DNA of 64,000 nucleotides, taken from NCBI GenBank assembly GCA_014281115.1, contig JACONQ010000005.1:124001-188000 (forward strand), given 5' to 3'. Shown here in pieces: positions 10,202 through 21,290 of the stretch (its first letter is position 1; each line of letters opens with the position of its first letter). The DNA is from Laburnicola sp. R22_1 (Eukaryota; Ascomycota; Dothideomycetes; Pleosporales; Didymosphaeriaceae). Position numbers and translations under genes: made by a program. The notes beneath the pieces were generated by a model. The model saw only the letters and a program-made list of their open reading frames with translations. It did no database searches and was not told the DNA's origin.

Positions 10202-12339
10202 CTACGAGATCCATTCCTGCCACTGCGCATCTGCTCTCGGCCCCGTCCCATCGATTGTTCGAACATCATCCGGCTGCGATATCCTATTCTCCGTCCACTC
10301 CGCAAAAGCAAAAGTAACCAGGACCTTGCCATCCACGTACCCCCGTCCATCAAGAACAGAACACCACAGTCTCGATTCAGCCGTAGGCCATCCTGTCAGC
10401 GGATCCACGTTGCTCTCTTCGATTTCAATGACGCGACTCGCAATCGCTACGTGCGTTTCGACATCCCAGAGACCCTCGCGTGGGGGATTCGTCTCAAGAA
10501 GAGACACTGCTTCTCGGCGCGTGGTTGGACATCGGCAACGCGTCGTGACGAACCGAAGAGGCGGGATGACTGATATTTCGAACGTAAAGTGCGCCGCTGG
10601 AATGTGAGTGTCGAACACAGCGCACGGATCTCGGGCTGCTTACCAATAGGAGGACGAGTCTCGGAGACGGCCACGTCGAGAATGGCTCTAGCGTGATGAA
10701 TTATGGCTTTGAAGTTGTCGATGTGCGCGTCGGATCTTGTCTGGCGGATTTCCATGCTGCAGTCGATCGAGGTGCACGTGGTGTAGTGGCCCAGTTTCAG
10801 AAGGGTTGCCATGATCTTCTCTTCGTGTGTCAGATAGTTCGCTGCCTCCCACGCTTGCAAAGCATTTAGCCAACGCTCGTGGTTGGAAAGAAGCTTGGAG
10901 CGGGGTTGGTAATCTTCTGGGGTAAGAGGGACTTTGGTGAAGATTTTTGTGGCCATTCTACGTGCGAAGGGCGTCGATGCGTTTCGGAGGTGGGAAACGG
11001 AGGATTGGAGTTGATCGAATGTTGGGGATGGAGCCATTTCGTAGCTCTCTGGTCGCGAGATTAGCGATTCGAGCATGTTTATTTGCACGGGTGCTTCGAA
11101 GAATAGAGGTGGAATAAGTGTTCGCAGAAATATTGGTATGAGCGTGTCTTAAAAAAGAAGGTTGGAACGAGAAAAGCCGAGCGAGCTCGCTGATGAGGTT
11201 TGCGGTGATGACGGACGACGCAGCAGACCTGCCATGTACAAGATACGCGTCAGTACATACGGACCGGTTGCTGACGTCTGTTTTGATCGTACTCACCGCT
11301 AGCGGCTCTTCCTGGCGGTTCCGATATTATCTTTAGCCCGCTTTGCAAATGGACGAAGCTAGTCATGAAATTTCCCCTTACGAACTCAATGCACACAAAA
11401 AGGAGGCAGGCTACAAGCGCCACCTCCAAATCATATGATGGCTCGGCCATGCGTTCGATGAGGCATCTCACAGCTCTGTTGTAGTGTAAACTGAGTGTCT
11501 TGTCTTGGTGGCTCAGCAGTGTGTCCAACAGTCAGTTACTGAACGTTTTTTGGCCTTTTTCAAGTGAACACTGCCGTCACGTGGCTACTAACTATACTGT
11601 CGACTAGGGGTGTTACACTAGTTACTGTTACCTAACAGTAACTGCTATTACATGCCTACTAACTATACTGTTAGGGGCAGTAACTATAGTAAGTATATAG
11701 TACCTTCCTATAATAGCTAGCGTTGACGTATTAATTTACGTGTTAATTCATATGTCAATTTACGTGTCAATTCACGTATTAACTCACATATTAACTCTTT
11801 ATAGGCACCTAGGCGCCTCCTAGGCTCACTTACACGTCAATTTACACGTCAATTCACACGTCAATTCACACGTATTACCCAATTAGGCAAGTTCAACAGT
11901 CTTACTGCGGTTACTAGCATGTTACTGTACAGTCGGTCACTGCCCTAACATGCCTGACTACTGTACTGTCCACCAACAGTAAGTGAACAGTCAGTGACCG
12001 GCAGTAAGACTGACTATTGGACACACTGTGGCTCAGTTTCGTATGAGCGTGCTTCAAGCTCCCTAGTTCTGTCTGTGTAAGATAACCCAGCGCTATGAGT
12101 GCATGCCAGATAGAAGGCTCTACATGGGCCATTTGGAGGGTTGCTCGAGACCAGAATCCATTGTCGAATCTATCGGAGAGATTACGAATAGCGTAGTGGT
12201 AGTAGAACTCGAGGTAGTGAACACCATCACCGGGCCACGACAGCGTTGGAGTCTGGCTACGTACGCGCTGTCTCCCAACAAGATGGCTGCGTGACCTAGG
12301 CTGACCCACGGTCAGTTCGGTGGATTCGGTCAGTTCCAT
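10202..12339 (-). pseudogene. Fungal transcription factor (C6-type regulator body), split by a MITE
   Basis: The minus strand encodes the middle and C-terminal regulatory domain typical of fungal Zn2Cys6 regulators: YLEFYYHYAIRNLSDRF and VEPSIWHALIALGYL, LVACLLFVCIEFVRGNF, LIPIFLRTLIPPLFFE, EGLWDVETHVAIASRVIEIEES. Exons are 12339-12029, 11508-11297, 11147-10644 and 10596-10202, with introns of 149 nt (donor GTGAGT, acceptor TTTTTTAAG) and 47 nt (donor GTAAGC). They sum to 1,422 nt, exactly 474 codons, if the 512-bp insertion (11517-12028) plus one 8-bp duplicate is left out. So the only clear lesion is the insertion after LSH. No Cys6 zinc cluster is visible upstream of the Met at 12339; it is lost, lies in an unseen exon, or never existed. 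Confidence 0.8.
11517..12028. mobile_element. hAT-like MITE (512 bp) with 8-bp target duplication
   Basis: The ends are inverted repeats starting CAGTGTGTCCAA (19 of the first 20 bases match between ends), and the flanks are an identical 8-bp TGGCTCAG at 11509-11516 and 12029-12036. An 8-bp duplication with CAG-starting ends is characteristic of the hAT superfamily. There is no transposase. CAGTAA/TTACTG occurs eight times, clustered in the two subterminal zones, and the centre (about 11730-11870) is a degenerate array of ACGTCAATTCAC-like units of about 14 bp. It lies inside the first visible coding exon of the regulator gene. Confidence 0.9.
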
Positions 12340-13825
12340 ATTCTCGCTTGGCGATGAGTTCTTGAGTACACCCTCTACTATAGTAAGTAGATGTATACTA
12401 TAGTATAAGAGTATTCCTAAAAAATATACCTAACAATCCAATACTCCAGCTTACGAATCAACAAATGAAACGCCACAGCGTGCAAAACCCCCCATCCCAG
12501 GTCTAACCCAGTAGATCTAATAGTATCTCTCGACTTTACCGCAGACGACGCAGACAGCGAACAAGCATGAAGACAGCTAAGACGATGTACACATGCAGAT
12601 TGGAAAAGGCCAGTTAGTAAAAGACAGGACATGCCACATAGATGCATGTGAAAAACGATGGGAGTGCGTCGCCGACGCACCTGCGCCATTAGGAACATCT
12701 CAATAAAAATAACCACCCTGCACCACACTTATCTAATCGCCTAGCATTATTTGGGGTAAACTCGCCTTCAAAAGCAATAGTACCAAGTAGCCAGTTAGTC
12801 AGCCCATCCTTTTAAACCCCTCGAAAAAAATCAACTTAGTATAGTACATCCTATCCTAGCCCTCGCCCCTCCCCCCGCTCCACTCCACACAAACACAATA
12901 ATACCAACATCTCCCTCCCTCTAGTAATAAGACAAGAAAGATACAACAAAACAACTCAAGACACTATCTGAAAGAAGACTTCGCGCACTCTCGGTACACA
13001 GTATAACGCTGTTATGGAAAGCTGTAGGGGTGCTAGAAAAACACTATGAAACAAGGTAAAGCACTCAAAACACTATGCTCTACTCTACTCCTTCCTTCTC
13101 AGAACAGACTTCCATTTTATCCTTCTCTACTCTACCATATATACAGCGCAGGATACCTACCTACCTAGTCTATCCCACCACAGATACATAGAATAGAATA
13201 GCTTCTTTCCAGCCATCCAGCCAACCAGCTCACTCAGCTGCAGAAACCCTACCTAGAACCGTCCGTCCATCCGTCCATATCCATCTGCGAACAGGGAACG
13301 GTCCAATCCAATCCAACACAATGCAATACAATATACATAGGTATCCTACCTAACTAACTACACACACACACACACACACGTATATAATAATAACTATAAA
13401 TATTATACTTTGCACACAATGTTGTAAGCTACACTGCACTACACGACACTGCATAATCCTCCCCCGCTCACAGGTAGGGCCCACGCCCACGCCCACGCCC
13501 ACATCTCAGTCGGCATGTGCCTACCCATCATCACTCAACACCATACCACAACCCAAAACTCAGCACCCACAATCTCTACATTTAAAAAAAAGAAGTTGGG
13601 GATATCTACAACGAAGGAGAGATAAGCACAGACGCAAAGGTCGTACCCCCCCACCGAGCGCCTTGCTTCTCCCATGCCACGCCGTAGCGACCACGCGCCT
13701 TGGATACTATACTAACCTCCATCCCTGCTCCCTCCCTACTCCATTCATCCCAGCAGCCGCAGTCACAGTCACAGTCACAGTCCCACACCCATCCATCCAC
13801 CCAGTAGCCCTCGCCCTTCCCTCCC
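12340..13825. other. Gene-free spacer with simple repeats
   Basis: Low-complexity sequence: runs of CTACCTAC-like motifs, a (CA)n tract near 13362-13378, and CCCACG triplets near 13481-13501. A copy of a 100-bp dispersed repeat starts near 12962. A 103-codon minus-strand frame at 12417-12728 has no recognisable domain and lies in skewed sequence. The right part is 3' flank of the mak21 gene. Confidence 0.55.
12962..13062 (+). repeat. Dispersed repeat, copy A
   Basis: About 100 bp similar to 22983-23082 in the same orientation. It includes an uninterrupted 28-bp identity (AAGAAGACTTCGCGCACTCT and following bases), then GTATAACGCTGT in both. Similarity falls to about 75% toward the right end. 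The nature of the repeat is unknown. Confidence 0.7.
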
Positions 13826-16651
13826 CTACTCGCTATCCTCCCCCCCAATAATTTTCGCATAATCCTCCGCCGACGCAAAAGTAGGAAGATGCTTAAGTTT
13901 CCTCTTCTTCGCCTTTTTGCCTTGCTTATCCTTCTCCTTGGCTGATGTAACCCGGGGCGCAGCCTCCTCAACATCAGTATCATCATCCATATCCATATCC
14001 ATATCCACGTCGACGGGCACGTCCTCGTCACTATCGACAAACGCGTCCTCGTCATCGAGATCCAAGCCGTCTATGCCATCGTCATCTTCGCTCGCAGCAG
14101 CAGCCCCTGCATCGTCCTCGTCGTCCTCGTCGCTTCCAAGATTCAGCTCGACGCCTTCATCCATACCCACGCCGCCAGCTTCATCATCATCGTCATCACT
14201 CATCATATCCTCCATGTCGACATCACTGAAGCCCTCGTCGTTGTCCTCATCGCCTTCGATTTCCGGTCGGCTATTCACGAGCGCCTTCCAGATCTCCTCT
14301 TCTCCCGATTCGTCGTCGCTCTCCGCATCCTCCTTCTTCCGCTTCTTCTTCTCCTTCTTGGTGGCTTGCTTGGCCTTGCCCGCCTTTTCGAAGTACATAT
14401 GGAAAAAGACCTCGTCCGCACGGACATCGTCGACCTTCTTGCGCCAAAACTGCTCCGAGTTGAGGGCGTCGTGCGTCCGATCCCCGTCACGGGAGATGAC
14501 GAGATAGTCGGCAGCTTTGGTAGCGCCAGACATGGGCTGCATGATGGACGTTCCGTGCGTAGCCTGCGTCTTCGCTTTCGCATTCTTGAACGCGAACTTG
14601 TCGAGGAAATTCATAAGTGTGTAGATGGTCGGGTCAGGTTTCTCCTTGATAACGTCTTGGTTGAGAAGTTTTGTCGCAAGGACATGGACGGAGGGGTGGT
14701 AGTGGGCTTGGAGAGGTAGAAGCTCCCAGAGACAGGAGAGATCCGCATGCGCATACTCCGGGTCCCGCTTTTTCGCGTCGTAACGGGGTCGCTCTGAGAC
14801 AACCTTCTCTTTGGGTGCCGCGGCCTCGCCTTCCTCTGGTACATCATCGTAGTGCTCTTCACCACTGTCTGAAGCGTTATCTTCGGGTGCCGACACCATC
14901 GACTTGAGAGTGGGGAACGTGATGATCAGCTCGTTGACCAGATACAAAACTCCGCAGATGAAAGGTGGTTCATGCAAGTGGATGATTTGCAGCAGGCGCT
15001 TTACAAAAGCCTGGACCCGCTTGATGCTGACGTCCGCCTTGAGAGACCGGTATAGAAGATTCAAGTACATAATATGCTTCGAGGTTGAGATGAGACGAGG
15101 GTCCAAAAGAGATTCGTAAAGAGTGCGGTAAAAACGGTCGGTAGAGAAATGCTTCGTCAAAGAAATTTGCTGGATCAAGGACATGGCTTGAACGCTGGTG
15201 TTGAAGTTGGCAGAATGGGTAATTTCGAAGATGGTGTTGATCTGCTCTCCAAACCTGTAATCTGTCAGACACGTTCAAGGCATACCGGATCTTGGAACTT
15301 ACTTCTCGTCATCCGTCTTCGCGAAGGGAAAAGCACGGTTGACGCCAGTCAAGATGGCAGATATCAGCTTCTCCCGGATCTCGTCCTCTACCTTGAATTC
15401 CCGAGTCGCAGCCTTTTCCGCCTTCCTGCGCGCCATCTTTCCTGGCTTGCTGCCTCCGCCTTGTGCATGTCCGTGCTTGTTCAGCTTCAGTACCTCCTCT
15501 TCCTTCTTGTCGTGCTCTTTCTGCTTCCTGAGAAGTCCCACAAATAGACTGAAGTAGATCTCTAGCAGCTTGTTGGCCACTTCCTGGTCACGGGCACTCA
15601 GGACCGTCTGGTTCAGTGTGATGACGGCGTAGTATTTCGCCACACTGCTCTGGTTCGGTCGAAAGAGAAGATCGGATTCAATAGAGGTGATGATGACGCT
15701 CTTCATCAACGGGTGGGTGATCTGCAGCTGGAGCAGTAGGTAAGACGCCCGCGAAGCCACCTTTTTCTCCTTGTCGCCAAGCTTGTTGATGAGCAGTCGA
15801 AGCAGATTCTCCTCCTGCTCGGGCTTCTCCTTCAGCAGTTCCCACACAAAGGTGACGGCGCGGTTGCGCGAGTAATCGACCTCGTCGTTGGACCAGCCTT
15901 CGATGATCTTCAGCAGCTCAAAGTATTGCTTCTTCAGCCAGTCCTCGTACGCCCACGCGATGAGATGGACCTTCTGGACCTGGCCCGGCAGCCGATCGCC
16001 GTACTTCCAGCTAGCGGCCTTGCCCTGAAGGGCACATATCAGCCCCGGCTGACGCGCAAAGGCCTTCAACTTTCGGTCGGGTGGCAGTACGACGCCCTGG
16101 CCCAGCAGATCCTTGAGCGCCGCCAGCGCCATCATGGCGGCATTCCTGCTCTTCTTGCGCGACAGCCCGAGCAACTGCTCAAAGGCCTTGGTCGTGTGCA
16201 AGGGCGACTCCTGCACCAGCAGCGTCAGGGCCGAGACCTTGTCCTCCATGGTGCCGGACGTCATGACGGTAGACATGAACTTGTGCGACGAGTCCTTGGA
16301 CAGGTGCGAGCGGCCATATTCGGTCGTCTCGGCCTCGAGCAGCTCGTCGGCATACTGGTGCAGCGCCTCGAGGACGTGGCGGGCGGGGACGGTTGGGTTC
16401 TCGACCGTGGGCAGGGCGGGCAGGGCGACGGCGTGCCATTCGGGCTGCGGCGTGAAGAGCTGCGGCGCATCAGCGGCCATGCCTGTGTATATATGCGACT
16501 CACTCACCAGCGCGGCTCGCAGTTTTGCCTCGCCGTTCTTGCGCGCGTCCTTCCTGTCCTTCCTGTCGTGTTTCGCGCTCACCCGGCTCGTGTCCGGGGG
16601 CGCCCGCGCTGGGCCATCTTTCGTCTCGGCATGGGTCCGCTTCTTCCCCAT
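13826..16651 (-). CDS. mak21: Ribosome biogenesis protein Mak21/Noc1 (CBF/CEBPZ family)
   Basis: Predicted 909-residue nuclear/nucleolar protein for maturation and export of 60S precursors, where the yeast protein acts with Noc2. Exons: 16651-16508, 16459-15303 and 15254-13826, with two 48-nt introns, summing to 910 codons. The N-terminus is basic; then come a helical-repeat region (SALTLLVQESPLHTTKAFEQ; RAVTFVWELLKEKP; SRASYLLLQLQITHPLMKSV), the CBF/Mak21 domain (LYESLLDPRL, HIMYLNLLYRSLKADVSIKR) and a long Asp/Glu-rich tail with MDMDMDMDDD near the C-terminus before a Lys-rich patch and LPTFASAEDYAKIIGG. The first intron is in frame and stop-free, so an unspliced 925-residue form is also possible. 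It is transcribed divergently from trp4. Confidence 0.93.
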
Positions 16652-16958
16652 CTGGTGTGGGCGGGCGTCGGTGGGCTGCTGCAGGGCTCGTCAGAGATGT
16701 CTCCCTGACTCCGTCCTTGGGTTTTCTCGAGGTCTCGTCACGTCGATCGAAAACGAAAATTGTGGATTATGTAATATGCGCGCTAGGCGGGATCCGTCCG
16801 TCCGAGCGCCTTTCCGGCATCGGCCGATGATGCGACGTGACTCGAGCAGTCGGTATGCGTTCCCTGTCCGTCCTGACTAGTAGGCCATCGACTGACATCT
16901 CGGAACTGGGCCAGTTCGTCTTGGGTCAACTACCCAGGCATCAAGACGCCGCTTCGCC
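16652..16958. promoter_or_regulatory. Divergent mak21-trp4 promoter with GCN4/CPC1-like site
   Basis: The 307 bp between the two start codons must serve both genes. It holds TGACTC at 16838-16843, the core of the Gcn4/Cpc1 general amino-acid control element, preceded by GACG to give GACGTGACTC. That fits trp4, a classic general-control target in fungi. No TATA box is obvious. Binding is inferred. Confidence 0.55.
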
Positions 16959-18274
16959 ATGTCCACCTCAGAGGGCGGCGATGGAGCCAAAACCTCCATA
17001 ACACCGCTACTCAAGCGCTTGTGGCACGAGTCAGCGGCCACGAAGCCAGATGCCACCGAGATAGCCGCCGCCGTGGCCCTCATCTTCACCAACAGCTTGT
17101 CTGAGGTCCAGATGGGCGCTCTTTTGACCTGTCTGCATTTCACAGACCGCGATCGGCAAGCAGACGTCTTGACAAAATGCGCACAGGCCATGCGCGACTA
17201 TGCAACCGCCATGGATGTCGACGGTCTTTCGAAACTGCTAGCAGAAAGAGGTAGGAAAGAAGGTGGTTACCAGGGCGGATTGGTATGTCTCATCATCTCA
17301 CGTTTGATTGCCGTACCTCGTTGCGTTGAGAAAGTGTTGTCTGTAGATGAATAGCCTAACGTCAACAGTGTGACATCGTGGGCACGGGCGGCGACTCCCA
17401 TAACACGTTCAACATCTCGACCACCTCATCGATATTAGCAAGCTCCCTGCTCATGATCGGCAAGCACGGAAACCGCGCCAGCACATCTCGATCTGGGTCC
17501 GCAGACCTGCTTGCCTGTACACAGCCCAAAGCCCCTCAGATCTCTGCAATTACCCCATCCACCATCCAGCAAGTGTACACGGAGACAAACTACGCCTTCC
17601 TCTTTGCCCCAATCTTCCACCCTGGAGCCCGCCACGCAGCCACCATCCGGAAACAGCTCGGCTGGCGGACCATCTTCAATCTCCTGGGGCCACTCGCCAA
17701 TCCTCTGCATCCGCTCATCGAATCCCGCATGCTCGGTGTGGCGCGAAAAGAGATTGGGCCCGACTTTGCAGAGTCGCTTCGTCAGTCCGGTTGCACAAAG
17801 GGCATGGTCATTTGCGGAGACGAAGAACTCGACGAGGTGTCTTGCGCTGGACCTACCCACTGCTGGCGACTGGTCCAGAACCCCGGATCCAAACAAGTGG
17901 ACATTGAATACTTCACCGTCTCTCCGAGCGACTTTGGCCTCCCATCCCACGCACTGAGCGAAGTGTCGCCTGGTGAATCTCCGGAGACGAACGCAGAGAT
18001 TTTGATGCGCATACTAAAGGGCGAGATACCAGAGGACGATCCGATCCTGCATTTCGTATATATCAATACGGCCGCTCTTTTCGTGGTGAGTGGTATCTGC
18101 GACGCAGACACAAGCGACATGGGCCATGGCGACGACGGAAACGTCATCAAAGAGGTTGGCCCTGGCGGAGGACGTTGGAAAGAGGGTGTAAGGAGAGCAA
18201 AGTGGGCCATCTCGAGCAGCGAAGCCTACAGACAGTGGGAAAAGTTTGTTGAAGTGACCAACCGCGTGGCCTGA
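16959..18274 (+). CDS. trp4: Anthranilate phosphoribosyltransferase
   Basis: Transfers phosphoribosyl from PRPP to anthranilate, the second committed step of tryptophan synthesis. Exons 16959-17282 and 17369-18274 (86-nt intron, GTATGT donor, CCTAAC branch, CAG acceptor) give 409 residues. Visible motifs: GTGGDS (113-118, PRPP-binding), NIST (123-126), KHGNRA (140-145), and SGSADLL, GPLANP and GDEELDE further on. These match the TrpD/Trp4 family. The glycine-rich loop reads STSRSGSAD, where family members often have SSKSGSAD. The start is the first Met, in good context, just beyond the divergent promoter. Confidence 0.96.
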
Positions 18275-18777
18275 TTGCCAAGACGAGTGCAGTCGCAAAA
18301 TGAGACGGCTACCTACGTAATGATATCCCAGACTTTGTTTTATTGAAATGCGACACTCTAGACGAATTTTGAATGGAAACGTTATTTCGCGTGGAAAAAG
18401 ATTGCTGGTACTTTTTTATTTTAGAGAACAAAGCTGCGTCCTGCAACTATTCTATACATAGTGAAGAAAGTAACTAGCTATCCCTATTTTTCTGTGTACT
18501 AGCTCTGTGCAAGATATCGATCCGTGGATCACAAGAATACATGTGATCTAGTTGATGACGCGCTCATCGTTCGTGCGTTGAGTTCCATGTTTGAAGGCAT
18601 ACCTGAAATGCAGCCACGTCGGTGAGACAACTCGAAGCATTCTGGAATTCATTCATTCATAATATTCGTGCATAGTCGACTTCGCCTTCTATAGATTATG
18701 AGACAACTCGAAGCATTTGCTGTCGCATGTTCGTCGTGAGTTGCATCCTTCGTAGCCATATTTGTTTACTGTAATTA
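18275..18777. other. trp4 3' flank, no gene
   Basis: AT-rich 3' flank. It contains a 19-bp direct repeat, TGAGACAACTCGAAGCATT, at 18623-18641 and 18699-18717. It ends at the TA target site of a pogo-like transposon. No coding region was seen. Confidence 0.6.
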
Positions 18778-20877
18778 CCGTGTCCGTGCGCGTAATGCCC
18801 GGATTCGCGTAATGCCCGCGCAACACCAGAAGCGCTCTATCAGCGACCAGGCAATAGAACCACCCACAATCAATATTATCACGAGATTTTCCAGAGTAGC
18901 ACTATATCGATGCTTGCGATCAATTTGCACTATCTATATCTATTAGGAAGCTTGACGTTGCGGCCGCGACGTGTAGATCTGGTTGGGGAAGTAGATGCGC
19001 CCTCTAAGGCCTCCCCATTATCTTGAGCATCAACAACACATTTCTAACGCTTTCTGCTCTGTAGAGCTGGCTAAGAGGCCTTTCTCTTACCCTTTTGGGA
19101 TAGTTGTAGAGCTTTTTCAGCGTCGCGGGCAGACTTCTGGGCAGCGCGCTGAGCTGCCTTTTCAGCCCTCTCTTTCTCCTTTGCCTCCCTAGCTACTTCT
19201 CGCGCAACACGCTTCTCCTGCTGGATTTTCTCCTTATATAGCTTAGCTGCCTTCTTCAGCTCTGCTGTCGCTGCTTTTTAAAGCTGCTGCTGCTTATCCT
19301 CCTGCTCCTTAATTAATTAACAAACACGTGCCTCCCTTACTTTCCTTAGTAACCATAAGATAGCCCTACTATGATAATCCTGGCGCTGTTGAAGGTCTAG
19401 AGCTTTGCTCTTCTTCCCACGCTTCTTCTTAATAGATAGCGCCTGCCTAAGCCCATCGTTGTCATGCTTAAGCAGCTCATTTTCAACAGATAGGTGGTGG
19501 AGTAATTGACGAAGCTTTTGTGTATCCTTGCTACTTTAATCACTCACTGCAGAGCGTACAAGCCTATCCATCTTTCTCCAGTCATGATCACTAAACCCTG
19601 ATGAGGAGCTATCGCCTAATTCTTAATCCTGGGTAAACCTATTAAGAATAGGATCAGAATCAGGTGGCGATATGCCTGTGGCTCTAAAAGAGCTAAGGAT
19701 AGTTGATTCCTTAAAGGAGACCTTCCACGCGTTCCAGAATAGGGGGAAGAAGTCGCCTTTAGTAATAGAAACCAGGCCCTGGCTTCTATGGAGATATCTT
19801 GATAGCTCTACTAAGTAGGCTGTTAATAGAGGCTTAAACATCGCAACGTCGAGAGGCTGAAGCGTATAAGTTGAATAAGGAGGCAGAATAGCAAGGAGGA
19901 TCCTATGCTAATCACAGTAGTCGATAAAGTCCATAGTGATGTGGGATCCATAGCCATCTACAATCAAGAGTTAATATAATCAGCAAGTCTTCTCTTTTGT
20001 GCAGCGATTAAATACCTATTTAAGCCAGGCAAGCCCAATATCGTTGTTTGTCCAGCCAGAGGGTGATAAGGTAATAAAGACTTCTTGTTCTCCTACCTTA
20101 ATATTCTCTACCTAGCTTAATTAGATGCCCTTGTTTGCAGCCTCATAAATGAGGCTTGGCAGCAGAGCTGATCCATTAGCGCAGATATATGCTAGAAGCG
20201 TAATCTATGCGCGATTGCCATCCTAAAGCGATGCCCTAACCTCCTTCTTCTCCCACATTCGTCTGCTAAATATTCGTTTTGATCTACCCACGATACCGAT
20301 TAGGAAGCCTTTTTCGTCCATATTGTAGATATGACAAGGATCTATCTAATACTAATCGATCTTGCTGTGTAGGAGGTTGAAATAGAGGCGATATTTATCC
20401 TCTAAATTAGCTTTGTGGCGATTGCTGTCCATGCTAACTGTCTATTGCAAGATAAGCTAAATGCTGTGTTGGTTGATAAAGCGGGTAACCCAGCTCTCGC
20501 TGACTGGCTCCTTTGCTATAGTAGAGGCGAAGTTCTGTATCATCTCTTAAGTGGGAGGTATATGTCTCTCTGTGAGTCCTTTAATATATTGTACGAGCTC
20601 CTGCTCTTGCTGTAGGTTGAGTTTCAGCTAGTTAATATTCTTGACCTGCCTGGGGCGCGTTACCCCTTAATGCCTTTGACCCAACGTAGATTGTTCAAGC
20701 CCATGCCTAGCAGCAACTTCTGTATATGAAAAATCTTCTCCTGGTTCTCGCGATTCTATCTCATCAATCGCAGCCTGATATGGATCCATAATGGTGGAGT
20801 TATCGCGTGCTGAAGTTAGGGTGTTTTGGTGTTGCGCGGGCATTACGCGAATCCGGGCATTACGCGCACGGACACGG
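18778..20877 (-). mobile_element. Pogo/Fot-like DNA transposon (element 2), inactive
   Basis: Inverted ends starting CCGTGTCCGTGCGCGTAATG are flanked by TA at 18776-18777 and 20878-20879. Each end holds two direct copies of CGCGTAATGCCCG 17 bp apart. The minus strand encodes a decayed transposase starting near 20789 (MDPYQAAIDEIESREPGEDF, a psq/CENP-B-like DNA-binding start), continuing to a DDE domain (VDGYGSHITMDFIDYC near 19930-19970; LPPYSTYTLQPLDVAMFKPL near 19830-19890; SQGLVSITKGDFFPLFWNAW) and ending in a Lys/Glu/Ala-rich tail near 19000-19300. In-frame TAG/TAA stops show it is dead. It is about 2.1 kb, similar in layout to the element at 55.2 kb. Confidence 0.88.
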
Positions 20878-20879
20878 TA

Positions 20880-21290
20880 GTCATCTGGCGCTCGGGCTCA
20901 TCTGACGCCCACTTTTGACATGTCAACCACCACTACTTTTGAAGTTGTATAGTCCTATATAAATCTAATTATCACGAGATTTTTTAGAGGAGCATTCTTG
21001 AAGGTTTGTTTGATTGATTGGCAACGATAAATTACGTGCGATACCTCTGTGGGAGGCGTACTTTGCGAGTGCGCGTTGATGGGCCGGATGCCTCCACCAC
21101 CCCTTTAATGACCGATGGATCCTCAACATCAACCTCTGGCTCCTTAATAACACGAGCAGGATGTGCAGGAGCCTTACGGCTACGCGCCTTACCCTTTTTA
21201 GACAATTGTATATCGGCCCTAAGTTGTTTTTCAGCTGCCTTCGCGATCTGCTCTTCCTCACGCGCTGCAGCCTTCTCACTTTTCCCCCCC
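20880..21290 (-). mobile_element. Truncated pogo/Fot-like element, transposase C-terminal end
   Basis: The minus strand reads AAEKQLRADIQLSKKGKARS, then VDVEDPSVIKGVVEASGPST and KVRLPQRYRT followed by a stop. This is nearly the same C-terminus as in the 55.2-57.3 kb transposon (VEASGPSTRTRKVRLPQRYHT). Beyond the stop it shares the same 3' untranslated sequence. The outer end, GTCATCTGGCGCTCGGGCTC then ATCTGACGCCC, again shows a doubled motif and starts directly at the TA that bounds element 2. Similarity stops near 21290, so only about 410 bp remain. Confidence 0.8.

Noticed and set aside
11148..11296. Apparent frameshift in the regulator gene near 11155
   Set aside because: Explained by a 149-nt intron with a strong TTTTTTAAG acceptor that restores the family motif LIPIFLR and the 474-codon total.
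13917..14507. Plus-strand frame rich in Ser (196 codons)
   Set aside because: Mirror of the Asp/Glu-rich tail of Mak21; poly-Ser arises from antisense GAC/GAA codons.
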